From CBDCYH01 sp965224105 (lineage in GTDB: Bacteria; Bacteroidota; Rhodothermia; Rhodothermales; JABDKH01), in NCBI GenBank assembly GCA_965224105.1, contig CBDCYH010000002.1, positions 1,922,001 through 1,986,000 of the forward strand: a stretch of DNA of 64,000 nucleotides. The letters are read 5' to 3'. The notes below the pieces were generated by a model that saw nothing but the letters and a program-made list of their open reading frames with translations, ran no database searches and had not been told where the DNA came from. Positions 36,525-43,869 of the stretch are shown here, in pieces. Every line of letters starts with the position of its first letter. Positions within the stretch are counted from its first letter, which is position 1. The position numbers and the translations under genes are program-made.

Positions 36525-37814
36525 CTATCGGTAAAATTCGAAGTGATCAGGCCTGTAGTTCGGCAGCTCGTTCATCTGGTCCAGAACAGCGCACAGGAAG
36601 TTAGTCCCGGTCATGGTGCCCAGTCCGCCCCGTACGCATGTCTTCTCAGAGTACGTAGTGAGGTTGTCGATTCGCGAATTAGGGGAGTAGAGGATTGTGG
36701 GTACCGGGTCGCCCGTGTGTCGTCCGGTGTTGGAATCCGTCGAATGGTCGGCCGTGATCCCTATTACAAGTTCAGGCGACAGAAGGGGCGCCAGGGCTGC
36801 GTCAATATGCGCAATGAAATCGCGTTTGCCTTCAGGATTAAAATCGTGAGCGGATGTATCTGTGCCCTTAATATGGAGGTAGACAAGATTACTTTCGGCG
36901 AGGGCCTTTCTTGCTGATGCGACCTTGGAACGCAGATCGGTACTCGTTGTCGCCGTAAACTCCGGTCTTACAATTACGCTGAATCCAAAGAGCTGGCCCA
37001 GGCCCCGAACTGTACCCTCACCGGTAACCACTGAAGTCCTGATCCCCAGACCTTCCAGCAGGTTTACCAGATCTCTCTTCGCGCTAGCCCCCCGCATGAT
37101 GAAGCCGTTGCCGGGCGCAAGTCCCATCTCGGAACGACGCTTATTGATGGGGTGGTCGGACAAAGCCTCAAAAGCTTCGGCAGATATTTTATTGATTAGC
37201 CCGCTGGTACGTTTTGCCTCGGCTGTGTCTTCAGTCGGTCGGCTTGGAAGCACTCCTACATATCCGCGCCCAGCCCCCGGGTCGGTATCGGAAACGCTGG
37301 CGGACAAGCCGTCACCACTGAGCACGACCACTGCCCGATGCTGCGACGAACGTCGAACGGTTACACTCACCCCGTCAATCTGCAGGCCGTCCACGGCATC
37401 GACTAGCGCATCACAATCACCATCGATCCGCCCGGCGCGGCGGTCCAATATTTCAAATCCCTGTGTATTTTTGCGGAGTGTAGCGAAGTTCGTTCTGATG
37501 GCCACGTCTTTGGGCGACAGCGTTACTCCAGCACCCGCAGCTTCGATCATTCCGCGGCCCATCTTGAGCGCGGAGCGTCTGGGAACTCCTATCAGAACAC
37601 CGGTGCCTACCTGGGTACCAATCGGAATCCGCAGTCCGACGGGAGACACCATGCCGCCCTGACCCTTGGCTAGCAAGCTGTCGAGATTTGGTGTATGAGC
37701 CGCTTCGAGCGGGGTGCGCCCGTCGAGGAATGGCGATGGTCTGTCACCGAGACCATCGACGATAACGATCAGTCCTTTGCGGGGTTTGGCAGCAGCGGAT
37801 GCGGGTGATGTCAC
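36525..37814 (-). CDS. ApgM-like (archaeal-type) phosphoglycerate mutase / alkaline-phosphatase superfamily protein
   Basis: A 429-residue relative of 2,3-bisphosphoglycerate-independent phosphoglycerate mutase, archaeal type. N-terminal LIVIVDGLGDRPSP (metal ligand Asp20), TPLEAAHTPNLDSL, the inserted phosphotransfer region, HIKGTDTSAHDFNPEGK and ITADHSTDSNTGRHTGDPVP keep the expected metal ligands. In many homologues the nucleophile lies in a PGSD.AH motif; here the region reads PIGTQVGTGVL, so the nucleophile would be Thr67 and the following Asp and His are changed. It may act as a mutase or a phosphatase on a phosphoglycerate-like substrate. It is two bases downstream of the 2-phosphoglycerate-kinase-like gene. 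Confidence 0.85.
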   Translation of the reverse strand: MTSPASAAAKPRKGLIVIVDGLGDRPSPFLDGRTPLEAAHTPNLDSLLAKGQGGMVSPVGLRIPIGTQVGTGVLIGVPRRSALKMGRGMIEAAGAGVTLSPKDVAIRTNFATLRKNTQGFEILDRRAGRIDGDCDALVDAVDGLQIDGVSVTVRRSSQHRAVVVLSGDGLSASVSDTDPGAGRGYVGVLPSRPTEDTAEAKRTSGLINKISAEAFEALSDHPINKRRSEMGLAPGNGFIMRGASAKRDLVNLLEGLGIRTSVVTGEGTVRGLGQLFGFSVIVRPEFTATTSTDLRSKVASARKALAESNLVYLHIKGTDTSAHDFNPEGKRDFIAHIDAALAPLLSPELVIGITADHSTDSNTGRHTGDPVPTILYSPNSRIDNLTTYSEKTCVRGGLGTMTGTNFLCAVLDQMNELPNYRPDHFEFYR

Positions 37815-37816
37815 TC

Positions 37817-39001
37817 TTAGTCAAATAGCTTGCTGGATACCTTCTTGTACCTGCTGGACAATGCCTCAACAAGGTGATCCATGATTATTTGTACGGTCTC
37901 CTCCAACTCATTATTCGGCACCACCGGCACATCGTGTTTTTCAGCTTGATCCGTAAGGAACGACTGCAGGTCCCAGATGGAGTCGAAGTGCTTGAGGTAC
38001 CGTTCCGAACGACGACTGCTAACTTGCTGCCCGCGGCCTTTTAGCTGTTTGCGTAAAGACTTTTTCTTGGTCACAGCAATCATTAGCGGGACAACCAGCG
38101 CGTTGCTGTTCTCCAGTAATCTGGACTGCATTGCGGGATGCACGTGGATGCCCTCAAGAATAAGCGAAACCTGCTCCCGCTCAGCCCGCTGCAACACGGC
38201 CTCAATACCAACTCCAACCTGCTCAGCCTGCATCAGATATCCGGCTTCCAGCGGTGCGAAGAATCCCTTATCACTCGAGGACTCGGTTTGTACCATTTCC
38301 TCGTGCGCCTGGAAGGAAGACGAGTGGAGGGTCGGCATGAGTCTGCGCGGAATCATAAGCCGCATCACTTCTCGAAGCATGTCCGTGGACTGCGTCCGTA
38401 CGATGTTCAACCGGTGGGCGAGCTCCGAGCTCAACGTACTTTTCCCACTTCCCGTTGTGCCTCCGATAAGCAGGATAAGCGGCTGACCACTTCTGGAAAA
38501 GTGTATCCACATCGCATACCGCTGCGACATTTCATTAGATATGTTTTCACGAAGGTAGGTGTGCGTAATTTTTGCCAGGTCAGACGAAGAGATTTCGGTC
38601 ACGCCCTGGTTGACGAGCATCTGTTCGATTGATGAGGTAATTGCAAAACTCTCCTCGCTCGAAAACGCGCAGATCTCCAATGTCTGAGACAGCAGTCCCT
38701 TCGAGAACGGTAACTGAACACCTTCCCGATCTTCAACAATGATTGGCCCAACATTTTCCCCACGAGCTTGGTACCGTTCGCTTGCTTCTTTAAAGCCCTC
38801 TTTCTTTAGAAGCTTGTAGACTATCGCTTCTAAATCCTCGGTTGTAATCTCCTTGCGATCATCGATTGCAGAGCGAACCGTGTCCGCGATCCCGTATGCC
38901 TGGTCGAACGTCAAGCCCGCTTCAATAAGCGACCGCGTTAGAATTCCTCGCAGGAAGGGGACGCGGCTTTCTTCTATATTGCTGACAACAAGGACTGACA
39001 T
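37817..39001 (-). CDS. 2-phosphoglycerate kinase-like protein with tandem ATP-cone domains
   Basis: A 394-residue protein. Residues 1 to about 78 and about 85-162 each look like an ATP-cone: FLRGILTRSLIEAGLTFDQA with TEDLEAIVYKLL, and FSKGLLSQTLEICAFSSEES with SSDLAKITHTYL. The C-terminal kinase has the P-loop LLIGGTTGSGKSTLSSELA (about 178-196) followed by STDMLREVMRLMI, as in archaeal 2-phosphoglycerate kinase, which makes 2,3-bisphosphoglycerate. ATP-cones usually sense ATP/dATP allosterically. Paired with an ApgM-like gene two bases away, it suggests a phosphoglycerate-related pathway. Substrate is inferred from family only. Confidence 0.85.
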   Translation of the reverse strand: MSVLVVSNIEESRVPFLRGILTRSLIEAGLTFDQAYGIADTVRSAIDDRKEITTEDLEAIVYKLLKKEGFKEASERYQARGENVGPIIVEDREGVQLPFSKGLLSQTLEICAFSSEESFAITSSIEQMLVNQGVTEISSSDLAKITHTYLRENISNEMSQRYAMWIHFSRSGQPLILLIGGTTGSGKSTLSSELAHRLNIVRTQSTDMLREVMRLMIPRRLMPTLHSSSFQAHEEMVQTESSSDKGFFAPLEAGYLMQAEQVGVGIEAVLQRAEREQVSLILEGIHVHPAMQSRLLENSNALVVPLMIAVTKKKSLRKQLKGRGQQVSSRRSERYLKHFDSIWDLQSFLTDQAEKHDVPVVPNNELEETVQIIMDHLVEALSSRYKKVSSKLFD

Positions 39002-39099
39002 CGACTTACCAAAATGATCGACGGAAGAATAAGTGTTTTCGTCGTAAAGAGATACAAATTAATTTGAGTCCTTTACGCCACGGCATTACGTAATGTGAT
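39002..39099. promoter_or_regulatory. Divergent promoter with palindrome CATTACGTAATG
   Basis: In this 98-base gap between the kinase-like gene (minus) and the hydroxyproline operon (plus), CATTACGTAATG at 39084-39095 is a perfect 12-base palindrome ending four bases before the ATG at 39100. It could be an operator that blocks translation initiation or transcription of the catabolic pair. Confidence 0.4.
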
Positions 39100-40155
39100 A
39101 TGCAAACGGATAACGTTTTTACTTCAGTCCTGGATTCGTGGAACCCGCCTTCAGGGATGTTGCGAATCAGAACCCTTGATTGCCATACAGAAGGGGAGCC
39201 ACTCAGAATAATCACCGGTGGTATGCCCGAGCTAAGAGGAGATACGATCCTCAAAAGGCGACGGTTTATGCTTTCCGAGCTCGACCACCTGCGGAAAATT
39301 CTCATGTGGGAGCCTCGCGGACATGCGGATATGTACGGCTGTATTGTCACCCGACCGGTGTCGCCGGATGCAGCGTTCGGTGTACTTTTTCTTCACAACG
39401 AAGGGTACAGCACGATGTGCGGCCACGGCATCATTGGTGTCGCCATGGCTGCGGTTGAGACGGGCCTCGTGGACTGCTCCAATGACAGTTGCGAATTTGG
39501 CATCGACACACCCGCCGGCATCGTGCGGCCGGTGGTAAGAAAACAATCAACCGGACCTCCGTTGGTCTCGTTCAGAAACGTTGCCTCTTTTGCGCACACT
39601 CTCGATGGAATTGTAAAGATACCCGGCCTGGGTAAGGTTACATTCGATCTCGCTTTCGGCGGAGCTTTCTACGCATTTGTTGATGCCACCAGTGTGGGGC
39701 TTACATGCACGCCCAAAGATTTTGCCGCGCTCGTCGACGTCGGGATGAGGATTAAAAACGCAGTGGCTGAGGCGGTCGAGATAGATCATCCGAAAGAAAA
39801 AGACCTGGAGTTTTTGTACGGCACCATATTCACAGGGCCGAGCGAAGACCCCGCACATCACAGCCGGCACGTCTGCGTTTTTGCAGAAGGAGAAGTCGAT
39901 CGGTCACCAACCGGAACGGGTGTAAGTGCCCGCGCGGCTATCTTGTCGGCGCGAGGAGCCCTGCGGCCAAAGGAGACCATCGTAATCGAAAGCATTATCG
40001 GTAGTACTTTCGGAGTAACCGTTGTTGAGTCGCAACCGTTCGGCAAATACGACGCCATCATTCCCGAAGTCGCGGGATCTGCGTTTATCACAGGCAAGCA
40101 TACGTTCCTGGTTGATGTTGATGATCCGCTACGAACCGGGTTTGTGTTGCGCTAA
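39100..40155 (+). CDS. trans-3-hydroxy-L-proline dehydratase (proline racemase family)
   Basis: A 351-residue proline-racemase-fold enzyme. Residues 20-35 (MLRIRTLDCHTEGEPLR) open the family domain; GYSTMCGHG has the first catalytic Cys107. The second site, Cys in racemases (DRSPCGTG), is here DRSPTGTG with Thr271. In characterised members a Cys/Thr pair marks trans-3-hydroxy-L-proline dehydratase, giving delta1-pyrroline-2-carboxylate. The downstream gene, 18 bases away, encodes the matching reductase, which supports the assignment. A start at Met20 is possible. Confidence 0.9.
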   Translation: MQTDNVFTSVLDSWNPPSGMLRIRTLDCHTEGEPLRIITGGMPELRGDTILKRRRFMLSELDHLRKILMWEPRGHADMYGCIVTRPVSPDAAFGVLFLHNEGYSTMCGHGIIGVAMAAVETGLVDCSNDSCEFGIDTPAGIVRPVVRKQSTGPPLVSFRNVASFAHTLDGIVKIPGLGKVTFDLAFGGAFYAFVDATSVGLTCTPKDFAALVDVGMRIKNAVAEAVEIDHPKEKDLEFLYGTIFTGPSEDPAHHSRHVCVFAEGEVDRSPTGTGVSARAAILSARGALRPKETIVIESIIGSTFGVTVVESQPFGKYDAIIPEVAGSAFITGKHTFLVDVDDPLRTGFVLR

Positions 40156-40173
40156 CATCCGCTAGACAAATTC

Positions 40174-41133
40174 ATGCCGATAAGAATTCTAGGAAACCGC
40201 GACGTTGAACGCTGCCTTCCGTACCATGCGGCAATCGAGTTGATGGAATCTGCCTTCAAGCAGTTGAGTGCAGGGCAGGCGGTCGTTCCAGTGCGACATA
40301 CGCTTCCCGCCGGAGATCACCTGACCGCCCTGTCGATGCCCGCCTATCTGGAGGACTCTGCGTGTCTTGGGATGAAGTGGATCTCCATCAGGCATCCGGG
40401 AAACAAGTATACAGAGCCCGGATCAATCGCGCAGGTGCTGGTCTTCGACGCTAACATCGGAGCGTTGTTGGGGATTTTAGATGCCCGCTCGCTAACGGCC
40501 ATTCGCACGGCTGCCGGTGCAGCATATGCAGCCGACGTGCTCGCCCCCGAAGGTCCGGCGGTGGTCGCGCTGTTTGGCGGAGGGCACATTGCAGAGGCTC
40601 AGCTGGAAGCGATGGCCTGCGTGAGAGAAATCCAAAAAGTTTTTGTGTACACGCGGAGTGTGCAAACAAGCGAAGCGTTTGCTGCACGCGTGGGTTCTCG
40701 ACTTGGGCTTGAGATAAGTGCAATGCCAGACAGGGCGAGGATAAGGGAAGCGAACATCATTCTTACCGCGACACATTCCACACTGCCTGTTTTTTCTGAT
40801 GATGAGATTGGATCGGATGTGCACATCTCTGGAGTCGGGTCTTATCGTTTGGATATGGCAGAAGTACCAGCAGAAACCGTAGCGCGGGCGACAGTTGTCG
40901 TGGATCACATCGAGAGCGCTATGCAGGAAGCGGGTGATGTCGTTCAGGCTTTGACGGCAGGACTTATAGAAAAGTCATCCATCTATGCGCTTGGTGATCC
41001 GGCGATTCCTCGTCATCCGAAAGGCATCTCGTTCTTCAAATCAGTCGGAAACGCCGTACAGGATGTGATCTGCGGACAACACGTGCTGGAAGAGGCAGAA
41101 CGGCTAGGTCTGGGAACGGTGGTGGATTTCTAA
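40174..41133 (+). CDS. Ornithine cyclodeaminase/mu-crystallin family, probable delta1-pyrroline-2-carboxylate reductase
   Basis: A 319-residue NAD(P)-dependent enzyme: SAGQAVVPVRHTLPAGDHLT, SLTAIRTAAGAAYAADVLAP, VALFGGGHIAEAQLEAM (Rossmann site) and GVGSYRLDMAEVP are typical of the family. Although members include ornithine cyclodeaminase and alanine dehydrogenase, the partner dehydratase implies reduction of delta1-pyrroline-2-carboxylate to L-proline. The two genes thus form a short catabolic route from trans-3-hydroxy-L-proline, a collagen and peptide component. The stop overlaps the convergent hydrolase gene by four bases. Confidence 0.88.
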   Translation: MPIRILGNRDVERCLPYHAAIELMESAFKQLSAGQAVVPVRHTLPAGDHLTALSMPAYLEDSACLGMKWISIRHPGNKYTEPGSIAQVLVFDANIGALLGILDARSLTAIRTAAGAAYAADVLAPEGPAVVALFGGGHIAEAQLEAMACVREIQKVFVYTRSVQTSEAFAARVGSRLGLEISAMPDRARIREANIILTATHSTLPVFSDDEIGSDVHISGVGSYRLDMAEVPAETVARATVVVDHIESAMQEAGDVVQALTAGLIEKSSIYALGDPAIPRHPKGISFFKSVGNAVQDVICGQHVLEEAERLGLGTVVDF

Positions 41134-42110
41134 TTCCTGAGAAACGAGACGACTTGTGTGATCAACTCTTCCGAGATCGGCAAGCCCGGATTTCCGTAGG
41201 ACTGCAGTTGCGCTGCTCGATCGGCAGGTACCATTTTAAGGATATGGTTCATCCCCACTATTATTGCCAGGTCGGTCCCCGGTTTTGCGTCTGCCAATCT
41301 CTCGGCGTTATCGACGGACACCTGGATATCCGTTGTGCCCTGCACTACCAGAACCGCTCCGGGAAACTCGGATACCAGCTTCGCCGGATCGTATGCAAAC
41401 CATGAGTGGAGATAGGGCTGAATGGTGGATCGAAAGAGGCTCGCACCCTGTACCGGGCGGATGTCTGTAGTGCCCTTGTTCGCAATCTCCGTTAGTGCAG
41501 AGTCTGCCTCGGCGTAGCTCCCAGCCGTTAGCTGTTCCTTGAGTTGGGTTCGTAGAATCTCGTCCGCAGGGTAGCCCGCTCCCGCAAGCGAAACAACCTT
41601 GTTCACGGGTGTTTCGCCAGCAGCGATAAGCGCAAGCAACGAGCCTTCGCTATGTCCCACAAACGCAACATCAGAAAACCGATCGTCTGCAACCAGCAAG
41701 TGGTACCATGAGGCAACATCAGCAGAAAAATCTTCGATGACCAACTCACTCTCCGCGATCGCGGCCGACTTGCTGGCACCAACACCTCGCTTGTCGTAGC
41801 GCAGACTCGCAACTCCGCTAGTCGCCAACGCGTGCGCCAGCATTTTCAGGGATTCGTTTTTTCCCGGCGTTATCGCTGAGTTGCCGTCGCGGTCGGTAGG
41901 GCCAGACCCTGCGACGATGATTGCAACGGGGAATGGCGGCGGTGTCGCTGGCACGACCAACGTTCCAGCCAACTTCCCAGTGCCGGTGTCTAGCTCAACG
42001 TCTTCCGCGAAAAAATCTTGCGCGCTGGCATGGGAAGTACTCATAAGCAACACCAGAAGACAAGCGATCGCAAGCATTAGACTCGATCTATTACCCATTG
42101 GCCGCGCCAT
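41130..42110 (-). CDS. Secreted alpha/beta hydrolase
   Basis: A 326-residue protein with a signal peptide (hydrophobic LMLAIACLLVLLMSTSHASAQ). The mature part is an alpha/beta hydrolase of the serine aminopeptidase S33/DUF-type group: PVAIIVAGSGPTDRDGN, LRYDKRGVGASKS, nucleophile elbow FVGHSEGSLLALIAAG (Ser in GHSEG) and a late GMNHILK with the probable catalytic His. It is a periplasmic or surface esterase or peptidase; substrate unknown. The start overlaps the SdpI gene by about 20 bases (an alternative Met lies at 42098), so it may be the third gene of the ArsR operon. Confidence 0.87.
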   Translation of the reverse strand: MARPMGNRSSLMLAIACLLVLLMSTSHASAQDFFAEDVELDTGTGKLAGTLVVPATPPPFPVAIIVAGSGPTDRDGNSAITPGKNESLKMLAHALATSGVASLRYDKRGVGASKSAAIAESELVIEDFSADVASWYHLLVADDRFSDVAFVGHSEGSLLALIAAGETPVNKVVSLAGAGYPADEILRTQLKEQLTAGSYAEADSALTEIANKGTTDIRPVQGASLFRSTIQPYLHSWFAYDPAKLVSEFPGAVLVVQGTTDIQVSVDNAERLADAKPGTDLAIIVGMNHILKMVPADRAAQLQSYGNPGLPISEELITQVVSFLRN

Positions 42111-42759
42111 TTTGTTTGCGACGAAAGAGAACGTACGAGTAAATGATAGGCGGGAAGATAAATAATACTATGCCAACGCCTAAAGCGTACGCGAATGTCT
42201 CGGCCGGGAGCACTGTCCACAAGAGTAAAAGGATTGCGCTTGTAATAACCCAAAGCCATCCACCGAACCGGTGTGTGTCTCGCCAAACGTCCGGGTCTTC
42301 AAGCGTCCACGGTGTTTTGATACCGACAAAGTAGTTGGGTTGCACGGTCTTCATGTAGTTGCCGAGCAGGAGGATCATGACGAGCACAATGAATGGGATG
42401 ATCCTCGGAGATGATAGTTCAAATCTGCCGGTGGCCTGTGCCAGCTGTACGTAGAAAATTGCTGAGAGGACTACGAGCGACACGTACTTTATCGCGGGGA
42501 TCGGTTTTTGTCTCAACCCAGTTTTTTGTTTGGGATCGATTTTCGGAAAAATGAAAAAGAATGCATAGAGGCCGATGAGCAAGAGTGGCAATGTGAGGAT
42601 TGAATTCCTGGAGCCGAAACCATCGGGTTTGCCGTCCAGACCCCAGTGATTGGGAATGCGATCCGGGATTTCGTTCCACAGTATTGCGAGAGCAACAAAA
42701 GGTGCGATGACAAGGAGAATGGCAGGTAGCTCCTTTTTGATTAGCTGTAGGCTGGTCAT
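42091..42759 (-). CDS. SdpI-like membrane protein (DUF1648 plus SdpI)
   Basis: From the ATG at 42759 the protein has 222 residues. The N-terminus LPAILLVIAPFVALAILWNE and PDRIPNHWGLDGKPDGFGSR is the DUF1648 signature, and the C-terminal half with GNYMKTVQPNYFVGIKTPWT and DVWRDTHRFGGWLW is the SdpI domain. About six membrane helices are visible. SdpI is the immunity receptor for the Bacillus SDP toxin, where SdpR/SdpI signal together; outside Bacillus, homologues are common without the toxin. The start overlaps the ArsR gene stop as ATGA. Confidence 0.9.
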   Translation of the reverse strand: MTSLQLIKKELPAILLVIAPFVALAILWNEIPDRIPNHWGLDGKPDGFGSRNSILTLPLLLIGLYAFFFIFPKIDPKQKTGLRQKPIPAIKYVSLVVLSAIFYVQLAQATGRFELSSPRIIPFIVLVMILLLGNYMKTVQPNYFVGIKTPWTLEDPDVWRDTHRFGGWLWVITSAILLLLWTVLPAETFAYALGVGIVLFIFPPIIYSYVLFRRKQNGAANG

Positions 42760-43025
42760 TTTGAGTAATCCTTGTTTAGGAGGTCCAGCATCCACTGTAC
42801 AGCCTCTTCGACTACGGTTGTGTTGAGCGTATATCGGAGGAATCGGCCTTCGCGGGTTGCGGAAACGAGGTCGGCCTGTTGGAGGAGGCTCAGGTGGTGT
42901 GAGATGCTGGGTTTGGTCATATCAAATGCGTCGGCTATTTCGCCTGCGGTGAGGTCCTGGGTCTTCAGCATGTCCAGTATTTCTCTCCTTGTGGCGTCGT
43001 TGAGCGCTCTGAAGACGTTCGTCAT
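42756..43025 (-). CDS. ArsR-family (SdpR-like) transcriptional repressor
   Basis: An 89-residue winged-helix protein, MTNVFRALNDATRREILDML, then DLTAGEIADAFDMTKPSISHHLSLL (recognition helix) and a beta wing VSATREGRFLRYTLN. The size and sequence match SdpR-like repressors and lack the Cys metal sites of metal-sensing ArsR members, so it probably responds to a protein or membrane signal through SdpI. It starts directly at the operator at 43026-43049, so it is expected to repress its own operon (regulator, SdpI, possibly hydrolase). Confidence 0.93.
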   Translation of the reverse strand: MTNVFRALNDATRREILDMLKTQDLTAGEIADAFDMTKPSISHHLSLLQQADLVSATREGRFLRYTLNTTVVEEAVQWMLDLLNKDYSK

Positions 43026-43049
43026 TTAGACAATTAGGTAATTATCTAA
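43026..43049. promoter_or_regulatory. Operator of the arsR-sdpI operon (11-bp inverted repeat)
   Basis: TTAGACAATTA (43026-43036) and TAATTATCTAA (43039-43049), separated by GG, match as an inverted repeat in 10 of 11 positions. It begins right after the ArsR start codon on the minus strand, so a bound dimer would cover the promoter or the ribosome entry region. Typical site form for ArsR/SdpR regulators. Confidence 0.8.
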
Positions 43050-43166
43050 ATAATACGAGGAGTTGTTAGAAAGTTGCAACCGCTGGGAGTGTGAAGCATT
43101 AGCGTATGCACGGCGCAGGGTTGAATGGGTAAAACGATGATGCTTACCTTCCGTGTTCTGTATCAA

Positions 43167-43239
43167 GATCCCGTAGCTCAGTTGGCAGAGCATCTGACTT
43201 TTAATCAGAGGGTCGCAGGTTCGAGCCCTGCCGGGATCA
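43167..43239 (+). tRNA. tRNA-Lys (anticodon TTT)
   Basis: A 73-base cloverleaf. Acceptor GATCCCG pairs with CGGGATC, D-arm GCTC/GAGC, anticodon stem TCTGA/TCAGA with loop CTTTTAA (anticodon TTT), T-arm GCAGG-TTCGAGC-CCTGC. Discriminator A; CCA is not encoded. Confidence 0.97.
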
Positions 43240-43254
43240 CCCTCGATTTAGAAT

Positions 43255-43338
43255 GCCCGGGTGGCGGAATTGGTAGACGCGCCGTCTTGAGGGGGCGGTG
43301 ACCGCAAGGTCGTGCTGGTTCGATTCCAGTCTCGGGCA
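43255..43338 (+). tRNA. tRNA-Leu (anticodon GAG)
   Basis: An 84-base class II tRNA, 15 bases after tRNA-Lys. Acceptor GCCCGGG pairs with CTCGGGC (one G-T), anticodon stem CCGTC/GGCGG with loop TTGAGGG (anticodon GAG), a long variable arm and T-arm GCTGG-TTCGATT-CCAGT. CCA is not encoded. Confidence 0.96.
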
Positions 43339-43387
43339 CTCCCAACACAGGCAAAACACCACCTTGAAGTTTGCGAAACGGAAACCC

Positions 43388-43795
43388 GTGCAGACCGCGC
43401 TCTTCGCTCGGGTGACGCTGTCCCTGATGTTCTTCTCGATAGCGGCACCGCTCACTGCGCACTGCTCCATGGAACTGCTTGATGGCACAGAGCATCATGG
43501 GTGTGCAACGGAAGCAGCTCCTGCCCACCATGATGTGCCAGCTGACCACAACCACTGCTGCCAAGAAACTCCGGTGCCAGAGACTGCAGAGAAGACCTCT
43601 GCACACTGCCGCTTCCTTCAGCTCGTAGACCGGCCAACGATAGAGGCGCCCACGCGAAAAGTAGTTAAGGTCTTCGCGCAAACATCCCGCCCGACAGGGG
43701 ACACCGAAACAAGAATTTCTGATCGCGGGGTTGGTTTTCACATCTTGTCCGCTCCCCGCGTCGAAAATGTCGTCATGTTTCCCATGCGGAACTGA
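43388..43795 (+). CDS. Small secreted His/Cys-rich protein preceding the copper oxidase
   Basis: An open frame enters from inside tRNA-Leu, so an earlier start is unlikely; a GTG at 43388 (about 135 residues) or a TTG at 43364 gives a signal peptide (TALFARVTLSLMFFSIAAPL). The mature N-terminus is rich in His and Cys, in stretches such as GTEHHGCATE, PAHHDVPADHNHCCQ and SAHCRF, a metal-binding pattern. It lies 74 bases before the multicopper oxidase gene. Position and composition resemble the CopL-type small proteins before copA in other bacteria, but no firm family match can be claimed. Confidence 0.6.
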   Translation: MQTALFARVTLSLMFFSIAAPLTAHCSMELLDGTEHHGCATEAAPAHHDVPADHNHCCQETPVPETAEKTSAHCRFLQLVDRPTIEAPTRKVVKVFAQTSRPTGDTETRISDRGVGFHILSAPRVENVVMFPMRN

Positions 43796-43869
43796 GATGG
43801 TGAGGTAACTGCGCTTTCGTGAGCGCAGAACATCACTATCAACTCAGTAAACTCCCGCAGGAAACTACC

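Noticed and set aside
39100..40155. Proline racemase or 4-hydroxyproline epimerase assignment
   Set aside because: The second catalytic Cys is Thr271 and the partner gene is an ornithine-cyclodeaminase-family reductase.
43205..43741. Minus-strand open frame of 178 residues across tRNA-Leu and the start of the copper region
   Set aside because: It lies across two clear tRNA genes and opposite a better-supported secreted protein; composition is not protein-like.
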